From: Linanthus parryae
Lineage: Eukaryota; Streptophyta; Magnoliopsida; Ericales; Polemoniaceae
NCBI GenBank assembly: GCA_023055425.1
Contig: JALGPY010000001.1
Span: 30,059,001-30,123,000, forward strand
Direction: 5' to 3'
Length of the DNA: 64,000 nucleotides
Position numbers and translations under genes: made by a program. This document shows, one piece after another, positions 23,670-36,017 of this stretch. Numbering within the stretch: the stretch's first letter is position 1; every line of letters starts with the position of its first letter. The notes beneath the pieces were generated by a model, which saw nothing but the letters and a program-made list of their open reading frames with translations, made no database searches and was not told where the DNA came from.

Positions 23670-25352
23670 CACAGGTCATAGAGCATAAACGTAGTTTATG
23701 TGTTACATTCTTGTTGTTTTACACCTTAATTTGTTGTTTATCGCGTAAAACAAGACAAATCAAGCATTGGATGCAATTTGTCAAAGAATTAATCAAAACA
23801 AGACCCAATTATTGCATTGGATGCATGAATTGGTGAGTTTGAGAAATTTTAGGATCTTAGATCTAGGGTTTGGGCATCCTTGGGGAAGAAGGAGTTCTCC
23901 CACAACAAGGAAACAACCAAACTTGGGCTCCAAGCAAGGAGGTTGTTTTGGAAACAACCTCCACAAGGAGGTTCGGCCCCCTAGGGGACCGCCCCCCCTT
24001 GCTTGCCGCCCAAGCTTGGAGCCCTAAGGGGCCGGGCGGCCCTAACCCGCGGGCCTAGCTTGCGGGTTTTGGGCCGGGCCGGCCCTAGGGCCTTATGGTT
24101 CACTTTGTTTGGGCCCGGGTAATTGGATTGTTGGGCCCATGGACCGTTTTAACCCTAGAAATCCTAAAATCAATTAAAATTGACCAAGCGCGTTAAAATT
24201 GGATTTTAACTGTTTATGTGCAAATCGCATGGTGATTGGATATGGCCTTAGGATGTGGTTTGATGTGGATGTTTAATTTTTGTGGTTTGGTTTTACGGCC
24301 TGCGAGCTGATCAATTAATTGTAATAATTAATTAGGGTTTTATGGCCTGCGTGCCATTTTTTTTTCTCAACTTGTGAGATTTATTTTATTTAGTATAGAT
24401 ATTAGCTAGTGCTAGATAAAGTAGATTGTTAGCCAAGATTGGAGAAAAGAAGCCCAAAGCCAAAGAAGCCACAAAAGATGGAGCATGGAGCATGGAGCAT
24501 TCCACATGACTATGAAGGATGGACCAAAAGATCAAGACGCATGGAGATGTGTTTGTTTAGGGTTCATAGATAATTCCATTGGCTTGGAATTATCTTAGTC
24601 TAGAAAAGGCCATATCCACATCACGTTTAATTTCTGTTTTGTGGTTGTTTATTTATTGTCTTATTATTTGTGTGGTTGGTGTATGGATGATGCATGCAAT
24701 TAGGATAATAAGATAATTAGACAACCCGGATCTATTATTTGGAGTTATGCCCAAACTCAAATAGATAGATTAGTTGATATTGATCAACAAAATAATTAAA
24801 AATTGAAAAATCCCTCAAATTTTAAAATATTGTGTTCTTGCCTTCTCGTTATTTAAACACTCATTATCATCATTATTTATCAAGTTCGTGCGTGCCAAAG
24901 CATGGCGACTTGGTTCATAATGATGGAATGCGATGGCACGTAACAATGTGCAATTGTTTAGATAAGAGGTTGAACACAACTAGGCTATTAATTTGATTAA
25001 GAAACCTAGAGGCAATCAATTGGGATTATCCATATGGATGGATAAATAAGTAGTTATTTGCCCGGTTGAACCAAGAGTTGCATGTGGGATGCAATTGGAA
25101 TTGTTCCTACCTAAGAAGTAGTCGAATTATGGGTGACTTGCCAAAGCAAGCTCATAAGGAGATGAAAAAGATGGATCTTGGCCCACTAGAAAATATAATG
25201 ATATTTTCCGCATTAATATCTTGAGGGTTATTAATCCGTAGTAAAATAGTGGGAGCTATATTTAATAAACTAGCCATTATTAAATATAGTCAAAAAAAAA
25301 AAAAAAATCACAAATACTAAAACTTGCGTATTTTCCTTTTAAAGAATTCCAA
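23670..25352 (+). other. Untranslated leader of element F
   Basis: About 1.7 kb without a credible gene, related to the leader of B. It begins with moderately AT-rich text, has a GC-rich block near 23970-24110, and then AT-rich sequence up to the gag start, including a run of 15 A near 25293-25307. Confidence 0.75.
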
Positions 25353-28300
25353 ATGGCAAACAACTCATCGAGTTCACAACATTCCCTACGATCTGTCCTT
25401 GAGAAGGACAAGCTCTCTGGAACCAACTTTCTCGATTGGTACAGAAACTTGAGAATTGTTCTCAAGCAAGAGAAGAAGCTGTACGCAATAGAGGAGCATG
25501 TTCCAGAAGGTCCAGAGAATCAGACACCTGCTGCCTTAAAGGCGTATCAAAAGCGTGTTGATGACGCTAATGATGCAGCCTGCCTAATGCTTTGCACCAT
25601 GACCTCTGAGCTTCAGAAGCAACATGAGAACATGAATGCTGTCGATATGATCGAACATCTAAAGCAGCTCTTCCAAGAGCAGGCGAGGGTAGAGAGGTAT
25701 GAGGTCTCAAAGGCACTGTTCAAATGTCATCTGGCATAAGGGAACCCGGTGGGACCCCATGTACTCCGAATGATCGGGTACTTGGAGAATCTCGCCCGGC
25801 TTGGGTTCCCGGTCGGCCAAGAGTTGGCAACCGATCTCGTGTTGCAATCGTTGCCCGAGAGTTATGGACAATTCATTATGAACTATAACATGAACGAGAT
25901 CGTTAAACCACTGCCAGATTTGCTCAACATGTTGAGGACGGATGAACAGAGCATCAACAAGGGTAAGGGCAAGGCCATTATGATGGTGCATAAAGGAAAG
26001 GGCAAAAAGTTTGCATCTTCCTCCAAGGGAAAAGGCAAGTCAGTTGCAAAGTCCAAGGAACAAGCCCTTAAGCCTATTGGTGCCATTGCCAAGGTCGTGA
26101 CTAAGGGTGAATGTCACTACTGTAGTCAACCTGGACACTGGAGGAGGAACTGCCCAAAATATCTGGAGGACAAGAGGCTTGGAATAGTGATTCCACCACC
26201 ACCAGGTATTTTTGTTGTAGATGTCAATTTAACTGTCTCTACATCATGGGTATTAGATACTGGATGTGGATCTCATATTTGTCGAAATATGCAGGATCTA
26301 AAGAGAAGTAAAAGATTGGCTAAAGGGGAGGTAGATCTGCGCGTTGGGAATGGAGCAAAGGTTGCTGCGTTGGCCATAGGCGTGTGCGAGCTATCTCTGC
26401 CTTCAGGATTAGTTTTAGAATTAAATAATTGCTATTTTGTGCCTGCTATGAGCAGAAACATTATTTCTATTTCTTGTTTGGACAAGGAAGGTTTTATTAT
26501 TTCAATAAAGAACAATTGTTGTTCCTTTTATTTGAATAATATTCACTATTTTAGTGCGCAATTATTTAATGGACTTTATGTCCTTGATCTAAGCAATCCT
26601 GTCTACAACATTAATACCAAGCGGATTAAAATAAATGATTTAAATCCTGCTTATTTATGGCATTGTCGTTTAGGCCACATAAATGAGAAACGTGTATCTA
26701 GACTCCATAAGGATGGATTACTAGACTCATTTGATTTTGAATCATATGAGACATGTGAGGCTTGTTTATTGGGAAAAATGACGAAGTCCCCTTTCAATAA
26801 GAAAGGTGAGAGGACTAGCGAGCAATTGGCGCTCATACATACCGATGTGTGTGGGCCATTTGCCACGCCTGCCAGGGGTGGTTATGTCTACTTCATTACG
26901 TTTACTGATGATTACAGTAGATATGGATTTGTGTACCTTATGAGGGCAAAATCCTAATCCTTTGAAGTGTTCAAAGAATTCAAGAATGAAGTAGAGAAGC
27001 AACTTGGCAAAAGTATCAAGGCTCTACGATCGGATCGTGGAGGAGAATACTTGAGCCAAGAGTTTGACGACTATCTTAGAGAGTGTGGGATCGTGTCCCA
27101 ACTCACTCCACCCGGAACGCCACAATGGAATGGCGTGTCCGAGAGGAGGAATCGAACCCTATTGGATATGGTTCGGTCTATGATGTGTCAAACCGATCTT
27201 CCATTGTCATTTTGGGGCTACGCTCTATTAAGTGTAGCTTTCACCATTAACCGTGTTCCATCTAAATCAGTCATGAAGACACCATATGAGATGTGGAGTG
27301 GGAGGCGTCCCACACTGTCGTTCATGAGGATTTGGGGCTGCGATGTCTATGTAAAACGTTTACAATCAGACAAGCTAGGGCCTAAATCGGATAAGTGTAA
27401 ATTTGTGGGGTACCCTAAGGAAACTAAGGGATACTACTTCTACAATCCAACCGGGAACAAAGTGTTTGTTGCTCGGACCGGCGTGTTTCTAGAAAGAGAG
27501 TTTGTCTCTAAAGAAGCAAGTGGGAGGAATGTAGAACTTGAAGAAGTTCAAGAACCACAAATCACAGAACCGATTATGGAACATGAACAGGAATCACAAG
27601 CAGTTGTGGAGCCACCTGTTCAGGTGACACAAGAGCTTCGTAGGTCTCGTAGAGTGCGCCAGGAACCCGAGAGGTACGGACTTCTCGTAACTGATTCCGG
27701 TGACACGATGCTCATAGATGATGAGCCTACTACCTATGAGGAGGCCATGAGTGGCCCAGACTCGCAGAAGTGGCTTGAAGCCATGAGATCCGAGATGGAA
27801 TCCATGTATACCAACAAAGTATGGACTTTGGTGGAACCACCTGATGGGGCGCGACCCATAGGGTGCAAGTGGGTCTTCAAGAAGAAGATCGACATGGATG
27901 GTAATGTGATTACCTATAAGGGCCGATTGGTGGCTAAAGGATTCAGACAGATTCATGGTATTGACTATGATGAAACCTTTTCACCAGTCGCAATGACCAA
28001 ATCCATCCGAATCCTACTTGCGATTTCAGCATACTACGACTATGAGATTTGGCAGATGGATGTCAAAACAGCATTCCTTTATGGGAATCTCCTCGAGGAC
28101 GTGTATATGATACAGCCGGAGGGTTTTGAGGATCCAAAGCAAGCCAACAAAGTCTGTAAGCTGCAACGATCCATTTATGGATTGAAGCAAGCTTCTAGGA
28201 GTTGGAATCGACGTTTTGATGAAGTGGTCAAAGAGTTTGGCTTCATCAGAAACGAAGATGAGTCTTGTGTCTACAAGAAGGTTAGTGGGAGCTCTGTAGC

Positions 28301-29303
28301 TTTTCTGGTCTTGTATGTGGATGACATACTACTCATTGGAAACGACATTCCCATGCTGCAATCAGTGAAAGATTGGCTAGGGAAGTGTTTCTCAATGAAG
28401 GACTTAGGGGAAGCAGCCTATATACTCGGTATAAAGATCTATAGAGATAGATCTAAGAGGTTGCTAGGCCTAAGTCAAAGTACATATATTGACAAGGTGT
28501 TGAAACGGTTCAACATGCAAGATTCCAAGAAGGGATTCTTGCCCATGTCACATGGAATCACTCTTTCGAAGAGTGGATGTCCTTCCAATGAGATTGAGAA
28601 GGAACGCATGAGTAGGATTCCCTATGCCTCGGCCATAGGATCTATCATGTACGCCATGTTATGTACTAGACCAGATGTGTCATATGCCTTGAGTATGACA
28701 AGCAGATACCAATCCAATCCGGGTGAGAGTCACTGGATTGCTGTCAAGAACATCCTAAAGTGCTTGAGAAGAACTAAGGATGCTTTCTTGATGTTTGGCG
28801 GTGAGGAAGAGTTGCGTGTAAGGGGTTACACTGATGCAAGCTTCCAAACCGATAGAGATGACTTTAGATCACAGTCGGGATATGTGTTTTGCCTGAATGG
28901 AGCAGCGGTGAGCTGGAAGAGTTCCAAGCAAGAGACGGTAGCTGATTCTACAACAGAGGCTGAGTACATTGCTGCAAATGGCGCAGCAAAGGAGGCTGTT
29001 TGGATCAGAAAGTTTGTTTCTGAACTTGGTGTGGTCCCTAGCATTGCGGATCCAGTGGAGTTGTTCTGTGACAACACTGGGGCGATCGCACAATCAAAGG
29101 AACCCAGATCGCACCAGAAGTCCAAGCACGTGCTCAGGAAGTTTCATCTGATTCGAGATATTATCGATAGAGGAGACGTTCGGATATGCAAGATTCCTAC
29201 AGATGATAATCTGTCAGACCCGCTTACAAAGCCTCTCACGCAGTGGAAGCATGAAGGGCACACTAGGAGTATGGGCATACGAGATGCGCCAGATTGGCTC
29301 TAG
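25353..29303 (+). pseudogene. gag-pol: gag-pol polyprotein of element F, two nonsense codons
   Basis: One frame of 1316 codons with stops only at 25737-25739 and 26955-26957 (both TAA). At the second site B keeps a Glu codon, consistent with a G-to-T change. In order: Gag (MANNSSSSQHSLRSVLEKDK start), CCHC knuckle CHYCSQPGHWRRNC at 26112-26153, protease with DTG at about 26256-26264, integrase with zinc region near 26655, HTDVCGPF near 26830, SDRGGEYLSQ near 27030 and NGVSERRNRT near 27130, RT with YVDD at 28313-28324, and RNase H with DSTTEAEYIA near 28943. The first stop truncates Gag; the second lies inside the integrase core. ATG 25353 is chosen because it begins the conserved Gag start and follows the long leader. 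Confidence 0.94.
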
Positions 29304-29317
29304 TGCAAGTGGGAGAC
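29304..29317 (+). promoter_or_regulatory. Polypurine tract of element F
   Basis: TGCAAGTGGGAGAC directly precedes the 3' LTR. B has the same sequence before 10503. Confidence 0.8.
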
Positions 29318-30749
29318 TGTTGGAATAGATGCCCTAGAGGCAATCTAGTTTAGTATGAATTTGTAATTGGCTAGAAAATTCATTTATTATTTATTGGATA
29401 TTTAATATAATGAAGTCCTTAGATTTACAATCGTGTTGTTTATCTTAAATATCCCTAGTCAAGTATAATGATTAAATAGGACAATCATCTATAGACTAGT
29501 ATGGGGTTGGATTGATATGGAGATATCACGATCCAACACAGGTGTGCATTACGGAATGTTGCACTGGATTGACCCATTACCGAGAAGGCTACATACACGT
29601 TATGTTGAGTCACAAGTGCTTCTCGGGTACAATGGTATTGTCATCCTTAGACTTGAAGTCACTAGATATTCTAGTTGTGGATCATTGTGATCTTGGTAGC
29701 GTTAAACGCTACACCGTAACTGGGTAGTTATAAAGGCGTGTACTGGATACAATGAGAAGCAAGCTTAGAGATCGTAGTGGACGTAGAGAGGATTTGCCCC
29801 TCCCACATAACGGGAGCAAATATCCAAGGCCACTCGAAGTATAGTGCTTATAGAATGTCTGGCCAGACTCAAATAAATCAATATATGGGATATTGATGTT
29901 ATTTGCACGAATAAGGCTATTCCATGGATCGAGAAACTAGGGATTGGATATACGAGTGTGACTTGTATGTCTCGTGTCCAATCCGGATATGGAGGCAAAG
30001 GGATGAGACAATTACTTGTACAAGGTTGTCTAGAAGACTATTCTATTAGTTGGCTAGAATGGATGTTTTGCTAGAAACCGCTCCATATTAGCAAATAGTT
30101 GCTACCAACTAGATAGAACCTATGGGGTCACACGCTATATAGAGTTGTACTAGATTTGGGAATTAATTAATCGGATTAATTAATTAGAAGGATCACTTTG
30201 CAAACCCTTGCAAACTTAGTAGGGACTAATTTGCAAGGAAGGGACTAAATTGAATTCTAGTAGGACTAGAATAAGTCCTTTAGGTAGTTAACAAGGAGTT
30301 GTTGGACTATATAAAGGACCCTCCTTCCTTCCTTCCCTACAACAACTTATGCTCTAAAGAGAACATAACAAGAGTAGGAGAGAACAAAGGAGAGAGAGAG
30401 CAAGCAACAAGAGGGACGCCGCCCCCTTGCCGCCGCCCACTCGTCCCCGACGCCACAAGAGGGCCGAGCCCCCTTTTGTGCCTCGTTTTGCGTGATTCCT
30501 TCACCCTCCTTTCATTCCGGGCTAGCACCAAGGAGATTGGAGATCTAGGAACAACTCTAGGCGTGGATCAACTATAGAGAACGTGACACTATTCGCGTTT
30601 GAAGTCATCAAGGAGAACCCAAAGGTGTGTTTATGATTTCTTACCTTTACTATCGTTATGCATCTAGACTTGTGATCCTTGGAGGGTTTTGCATGGTTGT
30701 TTGTTTGATTATGCTTCCGTTTGCGCGATCCATGAATCAAAACCCTACA
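29318..30749 (+). repeat. 3' LTR of element F (1432 bp)
   Basis: Nearly identical to 22223-23656. The differences seen are single-base changes near the first 110 bases, near position 200, near 29840 and near 30423, and a 2-bp deletion in AACACA(TA)GG. It is followed by the ACCCC duplication. Confidence 0.96.
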
Positions 30750-30754
30750 ACCCC

Positions 30755-33700
30755 CATCCAAACATGGGGACATCCCTGGGCAAGTCAATCAACTGGAGCA
30801 AGGCCCGGAAAAGGACAAGCCGAGGTCAGAGGTCTCGGAGGACAAGTTAAAAGAAGCGCCCGAGTGTATGGAGGACAAGCCAAATCCACAAAAGCAGGAA
30901 CTGAAAGAGGTGTTCCTAAGTCCAAATGAAGAAAAGAAAAGGCCTGTTTTTCTGAGCGCATACCTCACAAGCGAAGAGGAAACAAGATTGATGCAATTAC
31001 TGACAGAGTATAAGGACGTGTTTGCTTGGGAATACAATGAAATGCCTGACCTGGACACGAGTGTAACAATGCACAGATTGGATGTTGTCCCAGGATCCAA
31101 GCCAGTGAACCAGGGTGCGAGAAGCTTCAGACCAAGAATAAATGTGAAGATCAAGCAGGAAATAGTCAAGTTGCTGACTGCTAAATTCATTGAGCCAAAT
31201 CATCATCCCACCTGGTTGGCCAATATTGTGCCAGTATTAAAGAAGAATGGGCAACTTCACATCTGCGTGGACTTTAGGGACCTAAATCGTTTCTGTCCAA
31301 AAGACGACTTTCCCTTGCCCAACATCGATTTGCTCATCGACTCTATCGCAGGACATCAGATGTTCAGCTTCATGGATGGTTTCAGCGGATATAACCAGAT
31401 CAAGATGGATCCTGAGGAAGCAAGAAAGACTGCATTCATCACGCCAGTTGGGGTCTTTAACTACACAGTTATGCCCTTTGGACTCAAAAATGCAGGTGCG
31501 ACTTATCAGCGAGCAATGATGGCTCTTTTCCATGACATGATGCATCAGGAGGTAGAGTTCTATGTTGATGATTTGGTTGTCAAGTCAAGAGAGGAAGCAG
31601 ACCACCTGGGAGACCTGCGAAAAGTATTCGAAAGATGCAGAAGTTTCCAATTAAAGATGAATCCGATGAAATGCGCGTTCGGAGTGACTTCGGGGAAGTT
31701 ATTGGGATGCGTGATCCATCGTCAGGGAATTGAACATGATCCTGGAAAGATTTCGGCTATCGCTAGCATGACAGCACCGCATAATCAGAGCACTCTGAAG
31801 ACGTTCCTGGGAAAGCTGTCTTATCTGCAGAGATTTGTCCCAGCAATTGCAGAAATAACTTTCTGCTTCGGTGATCTCCTCAAAAAGAACGCTGTGTATA
31901 ATTGGAAAGAGGAACATGAAGCCGCATTTGGGAGGCTGAAAGACTTGCTGACATCGCCAAGAGTAATGATTGCACCACAGTTGGGATCACCACTTTTGTT
32001 GTACCTGACATCGACCAAGAAATCCATAGGGGCGCTGCTAGCCCAAGAATATGAAGGGTAGGAAAGGCCGATCTATTATATCTCTCGCGTGGTACAGCCG
32101 GCTGAGTCAAGGAACACATATATTGAACGTCATTGCCTCGCTTTGTTTTTCGTGATAGAAAAGTTAAAGCATTATTTCGCCTCACATAAAGTCGTAGTGA
32201 TTACAAAGAGCGACCCCATACGGTATCTCTTGAGTCACTCTTCTCTTTGAGGAAGGTTAGCGAAGTGGTACATGACCATCTCGCAGTATGATATTACATG
32301 TGCTCGACCACGAGCAATCAAATCACAAGCAGTGGCAGACCTTTTAGCACAATTCCCAGACAACAACTACGAACCCATGATAGAGGAGGAGCTAGAAGGG
32401 CATGAGATTTATGCAGTTGAGTCGCCATACTGGAAGCTTCATTTCGATGGGTCGTCAACAAGGAAAGGTGGTGGAATTGGCATTGTCCTGACTAAACCAG
32501 ATGGGGAGGTCATCCAAATGTCCACCAAGCTAGATTTTCTGGTAACGATTAATGAAGCGGAGTACGAAGCCCTGATCGCGGGACTCCGCGCGGCCACAGC
32601 ACTAGAGGTTAGCAATCTGACGGTCATGGGGGACTCTAAGCTAATCGTCAAGCAAGCTTCAGGAAAATATGGGTTGAAGGAGGTCAATTTGTTGCCTTAT
32701 CAGACTATGGTACAGAAGCTGGTGCAACAATTATGTGATGTCAAGTACGAGCACACGCCTAAGGCTGATAATCGGCATGCAGCTGCTTTAGCCACTCGGG
32801 GATCCAAAATCAGTGCGGACAAATGCCCAGCAAAAATATTGATCGAGGTTAGAGCAACTCCAGTCTTGACGCAGGAAGTATGCGAAGAAGAATTCGCAGA
32901 AGATGAGGATTGGAGAAAGCCAATACTGCGCACAATTGCTGAAGAAACAAGCAAAGAAATCTCCACGTTCATTGGCCAGAAATTTCCACCAACACTCTTG
33001 TGGGGAAAATGAAGTTTCTGTTTATCGAAAAGCCCAGAGATATGGGATTCATTGGCCAGAAATGTCCACATTCGCCGCAATCATTCAATGGAATTGCGAG
33101 AGCTGCACGTTAATTAAAGACTCTTTGGAGATTGATGTGATTGATAATGACACATATTGGAGGAAGCCACTCTTTGATTATTTGACGAAAGGAATCGAGC
33201 CTAATCAGAGGAAGGAAGCTGAGAAACTTAAATGAAAGGCGGATCGATATGTTGTGCGGGATAACATACTTTGGCGAAGAGGCCACGAGGGTAATCTACT
33301 CAGATGTCTGGATGACCAAGAAGCGCAAGAGGTGATGGACATATCTCATCAAGTGGAACATCAGGGAGGTGCAAAGCTGTGCAGACAACTCCTCACCGTT
33401 GGCTATTTCTGGCCCACAATGGAAGCAGATTGCCGCACCAAGGTGAAAAGATGTCAGGAATGCCAATTTAAGGGCAATCTTGTGCATGCTCATGCTGTAG
33501 ATTTACACGCATTGGGAACACCTTGGCCATTCCACACCTGGGCTTTAGATTTTATTGGTACCATTCGACCAGCCTCGCATGGAAACCAGTTCATCTTGAC
33601 TGCGACAAATCTTTTTACTAAGTGGGCTGAAGCAGTGCCGTTTAAAACAGCAAATGCGCTCGCGGTGGTCAACTTCGTTCAAGAAAGCATCATATACCGG

Positions 33701-34382
33701 TTTGGGATCCCCAATATCATCCTCTCAGATAACGGCACTCCTTTTGTAAATAGCCAGGTGGCTGCGAAACTGGCGGAATACAACATAAGGCAAGTTTGCT
33801 CCACACCTTATTACCCAAAAGGGAACGGTCAAGCAGAAGCAACCAACAAGACGCTGCTAAGGATTTTGAGTAAGATGGTCGCGGATGATCACAATAAAAT
33901 GGGAAACCTCTTTAAATTTGGCTTTATGGGCGTATCGCACTTCGCCCAGGACCCCCACAGGAGTTTCCCCGTTCCTTCTATGCTACGGAGCTGAAGTTGT
34001 TGTACCAGCAGAAATAAAGGTTAAGTCTGCAAGGATAGCCTTTCGTGCCTTGAATGAAAATCAACGTGATCATGACCTGATTCTGTTGGAGGAAAAGCGT
34101 GAACAGGCTAAGAGGGCTAACCCAAGATACAAGGAAAGAATTGCTCGCGCATATAACAAGACGTGACAACACTGAGATTTTGGGGTTGGGGACTTGGTTC
34201 TGCGCGCTTCAGATCATTGCATGCGGGAGGCAGCCCATCCAAAATTTGCAGCTAACTGGGAAGGACCATTTGAAGTCAAAGAAGTCTTCGACAGCGGTTA
34301 TTGCACAGTCTAAGGACTTCATGGGACGACAACAACTCCAAGACCAATCAATATGCGATGGATCAAAAAGTATAATCCTTAG
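30755..34382 (+). pseudogene. pol: pol of element E: RT, RNase H, second RNase H, integrase
   Basis: The RT frame is open from 30868 to 32061, with FCPKDDFPLPNID, MPFGLKNAGATYQ and YVDD at 31561-31572, followed by the first RNase H. A TAG at 32059-32061 and a TGA near 32247 interrupt it. The same frame reopens at 32272 and encodes a second RNase H with HFDGSSTRKGGG (about 32440), NEAEYEALIAGL, MGDSKLIV (about 32625) and ADNRHAAALA, so its acidic D, E, D, D residues are all present. After a frameshift near 32950 comes integrase: zinc region with CQECQ near 33450, ALDFIG near 33546, SDNGTPF near 33728 and GQAEATNK near 33830. A frameshift near 33900 leads to the C-terminal part, ending with TAG at 34380-34382. 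Confidence 0.92.
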
Positions 34383-34469
34383 CCCATCTCTTTACGTTTG
34401 ATGCCAAAGTCTGTTGCAATTGTTACTTTTGATTCAAAGTCTAGTTTCCTCATGTATCTATGCACTATT

Positions 34470-34545
34470 TCCTCCCATATGAGGAATTTGTTCTCATGCT
34501 TCTCCCATATGAGGATGCCTTAATAATAATGACTCCCATATGAGA
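34470..34545 (+). repeat. Three copies of a CTCCCATATGAG palindromic motif
   Basis: The motif TCCCATATGAG occurs three times, spaced about 32-35 bases apart, just downstream of the integrase end of E. Its core CTCATATGAG-like sequence is self-complementary. Confidence 0.75.
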
Positions 34546-34596
34546 GAACTTTATTAAATTGTTGTCTATTATTTTATTCTGTTTACATTGAACTTA

Positions 34597-35010
34597 TCCA
34601 AAGCCTATCTGCCCAGATAGCAGCTACAATAAAATAAGATCCTCTGTGATCAAAAAGCCTATCTGCTGAGATAGCAGCTATAACATATGATCCTCTGGTA
34701 TCCAAAGCCTATCTGCCTAGATAGCAGCTATATTGAATCATGATCTGGAGTGATCTAAAAGCCTATCTGCCTAGATAGCAGCAATAGCAACAACGCCCTT
34801 GTGCGATACAAAGCCTATCTGCTTTAGATAGGAAATTATTCAAACATTATTTGGATTTAAATGCGATAGAAACTCAAATTTGTTTTGACATATAGCCAGT
34901 TTGCGCGCGAGATTACAATTTATTGTAGCATACACACAACGAATAAAAATGCATCTCATGATAGTCAAATATGGCTTACAACTTATCTGTCTAGATAGCA
35001 GCTTACAAGC
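34597..35010 (+). repeat. Tandem array with hairpin core in the 3' region of element E
   Basis: Five successive units contain AAAGCCTATCTGC followed by a short gap and AGATAG(CAGC), each 55-70 bases apart (near 34600, 34653, 34707, 34759 and 34811), with a related partial copy near 34985. CTATCT and AGATAG are complementary, so each unit can fold into a small stem. Tandem repeats in this position are known from Tat-lineage elements. Confidence 0.85.
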
Positions 35011-36017
35011 AAAGGCTTACACTAAGGAAAAGTTCCTAATCTAAAGCTTGAATCTACGAGTTCTCAAACTACGAGACAGGACATTATCGTCGACGTCCTC
35101 GATCAAAACAGAACTCTTATTTTTACTCCCGCCACGGTGAGATGCCAGATGAACCTCATGCGCTGAAGGCTTCAGACGTGAAGAGCAAATGGGAGAACAG
35201 CTCATGGGGCAGGAAGCTGATTGTGCACGATAGACAAGCACAATCACTCGTGACACCTTGTTCAAAAAAATGGTGGCAAATAGTTCTCTGCCGAAGAACT
35301 GGCAGAGATGCACACCATTTATTACGGATTAGTAGTGAAACCGGTACAGGACTGTGCTTCACCTGAAAATCACCGGAGATAGTACCTGCAAACATAATAA
35401 ACAAGAAGGAATCTTTGCTCAAGTAGGAAACCTTACGCAATTGATCTTCAAAAAGATCTGGAGGATCGAAGGACTTTCCGAAGACTTTCTTGGGAGCTAT
35501 TTCTATAGCACAAGGCACAAACTCAGGTTTCAAAGCCTGGAATTGACATGAATCAACAAAGGTCAAGGACCGATGCCGGTAGTCGTAAGGACTCATGAGA
35601 ATCCACATTTAGATGAAGAACCAAATAGCAAGAAGCAAGGTTTATATAGACTTCAGAAGGGAGTCTTCAGTTCCCGGGCTGAGTCAGCAACGCCTTAGAA
35701 AGGGGTAAGAATCAATTACTTATGCCTAAAAAACGGGTAAGAATCAATTACCCTACTAAAGGCTACGACGATACAGTAGAACGCCCTATTTAATGACGAA
35801 AGGTCATGATAAGGATGGGGCCCACTACAAGGAAATTGTGCTTATCTAATAAATTAATAGCGCAATAATCAAAGAAATTACGTCAACGCATGACGTCATA
35901 ATTGATATACATCAAAGCTCGAGTGAAAAATCTTCAAAGAGAGCAAAAGTTAATATGAGATTATCAATGTTTTGAAAAAAGGGGGGAGAAACATTAGCAT
36001 TACAATATGGGCAACAC
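35011..36017. other. 3' region of element E between tandem array and antisense gene
   Basis: No recognisable protein. A minus-strand open frame of 150 codons (35156-35608) lacks known motifs and is probably part of the downstream untranslated region of the antisense gene. The rest is AT-rich. Confidence 0.45.

Larger units (their letters stand above)
22223..30749 (+). mobile_element. Element F: Angela/Tork-like Ty1/copia retrotransposon, complete and young
   Basis: A full element with two LTRs (1434 and 1432 bp), Met-tRNA primer site, leader, a single gag-pol frame, and a polypurine tract. It is flanked by ACCCC at 22218-22222 and 30750-30754. By eye the LTRs differ by about four substitutions and one 2-bp indel, which indicates a recent insertion. 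It lies in the same orientation as E, between the gag-protease stop and pol of E. Two nonsense codons are the only lesions seen in its coding frame. Confidence 0.96.

Noticed and set aside
34597..35010. CRISPR-like regular repeat array
   Set aside because: Plant nuclear context, diverged units and imperfect spacing; it is a tandem repeat in a Tat 3' region.
35156..35608. A minus-strand 150-codon frame in element E as a separate gene
   Set aside because: No domain is recognised and it lies downstream of the antisense gene, so untranslated sequence is more likely.
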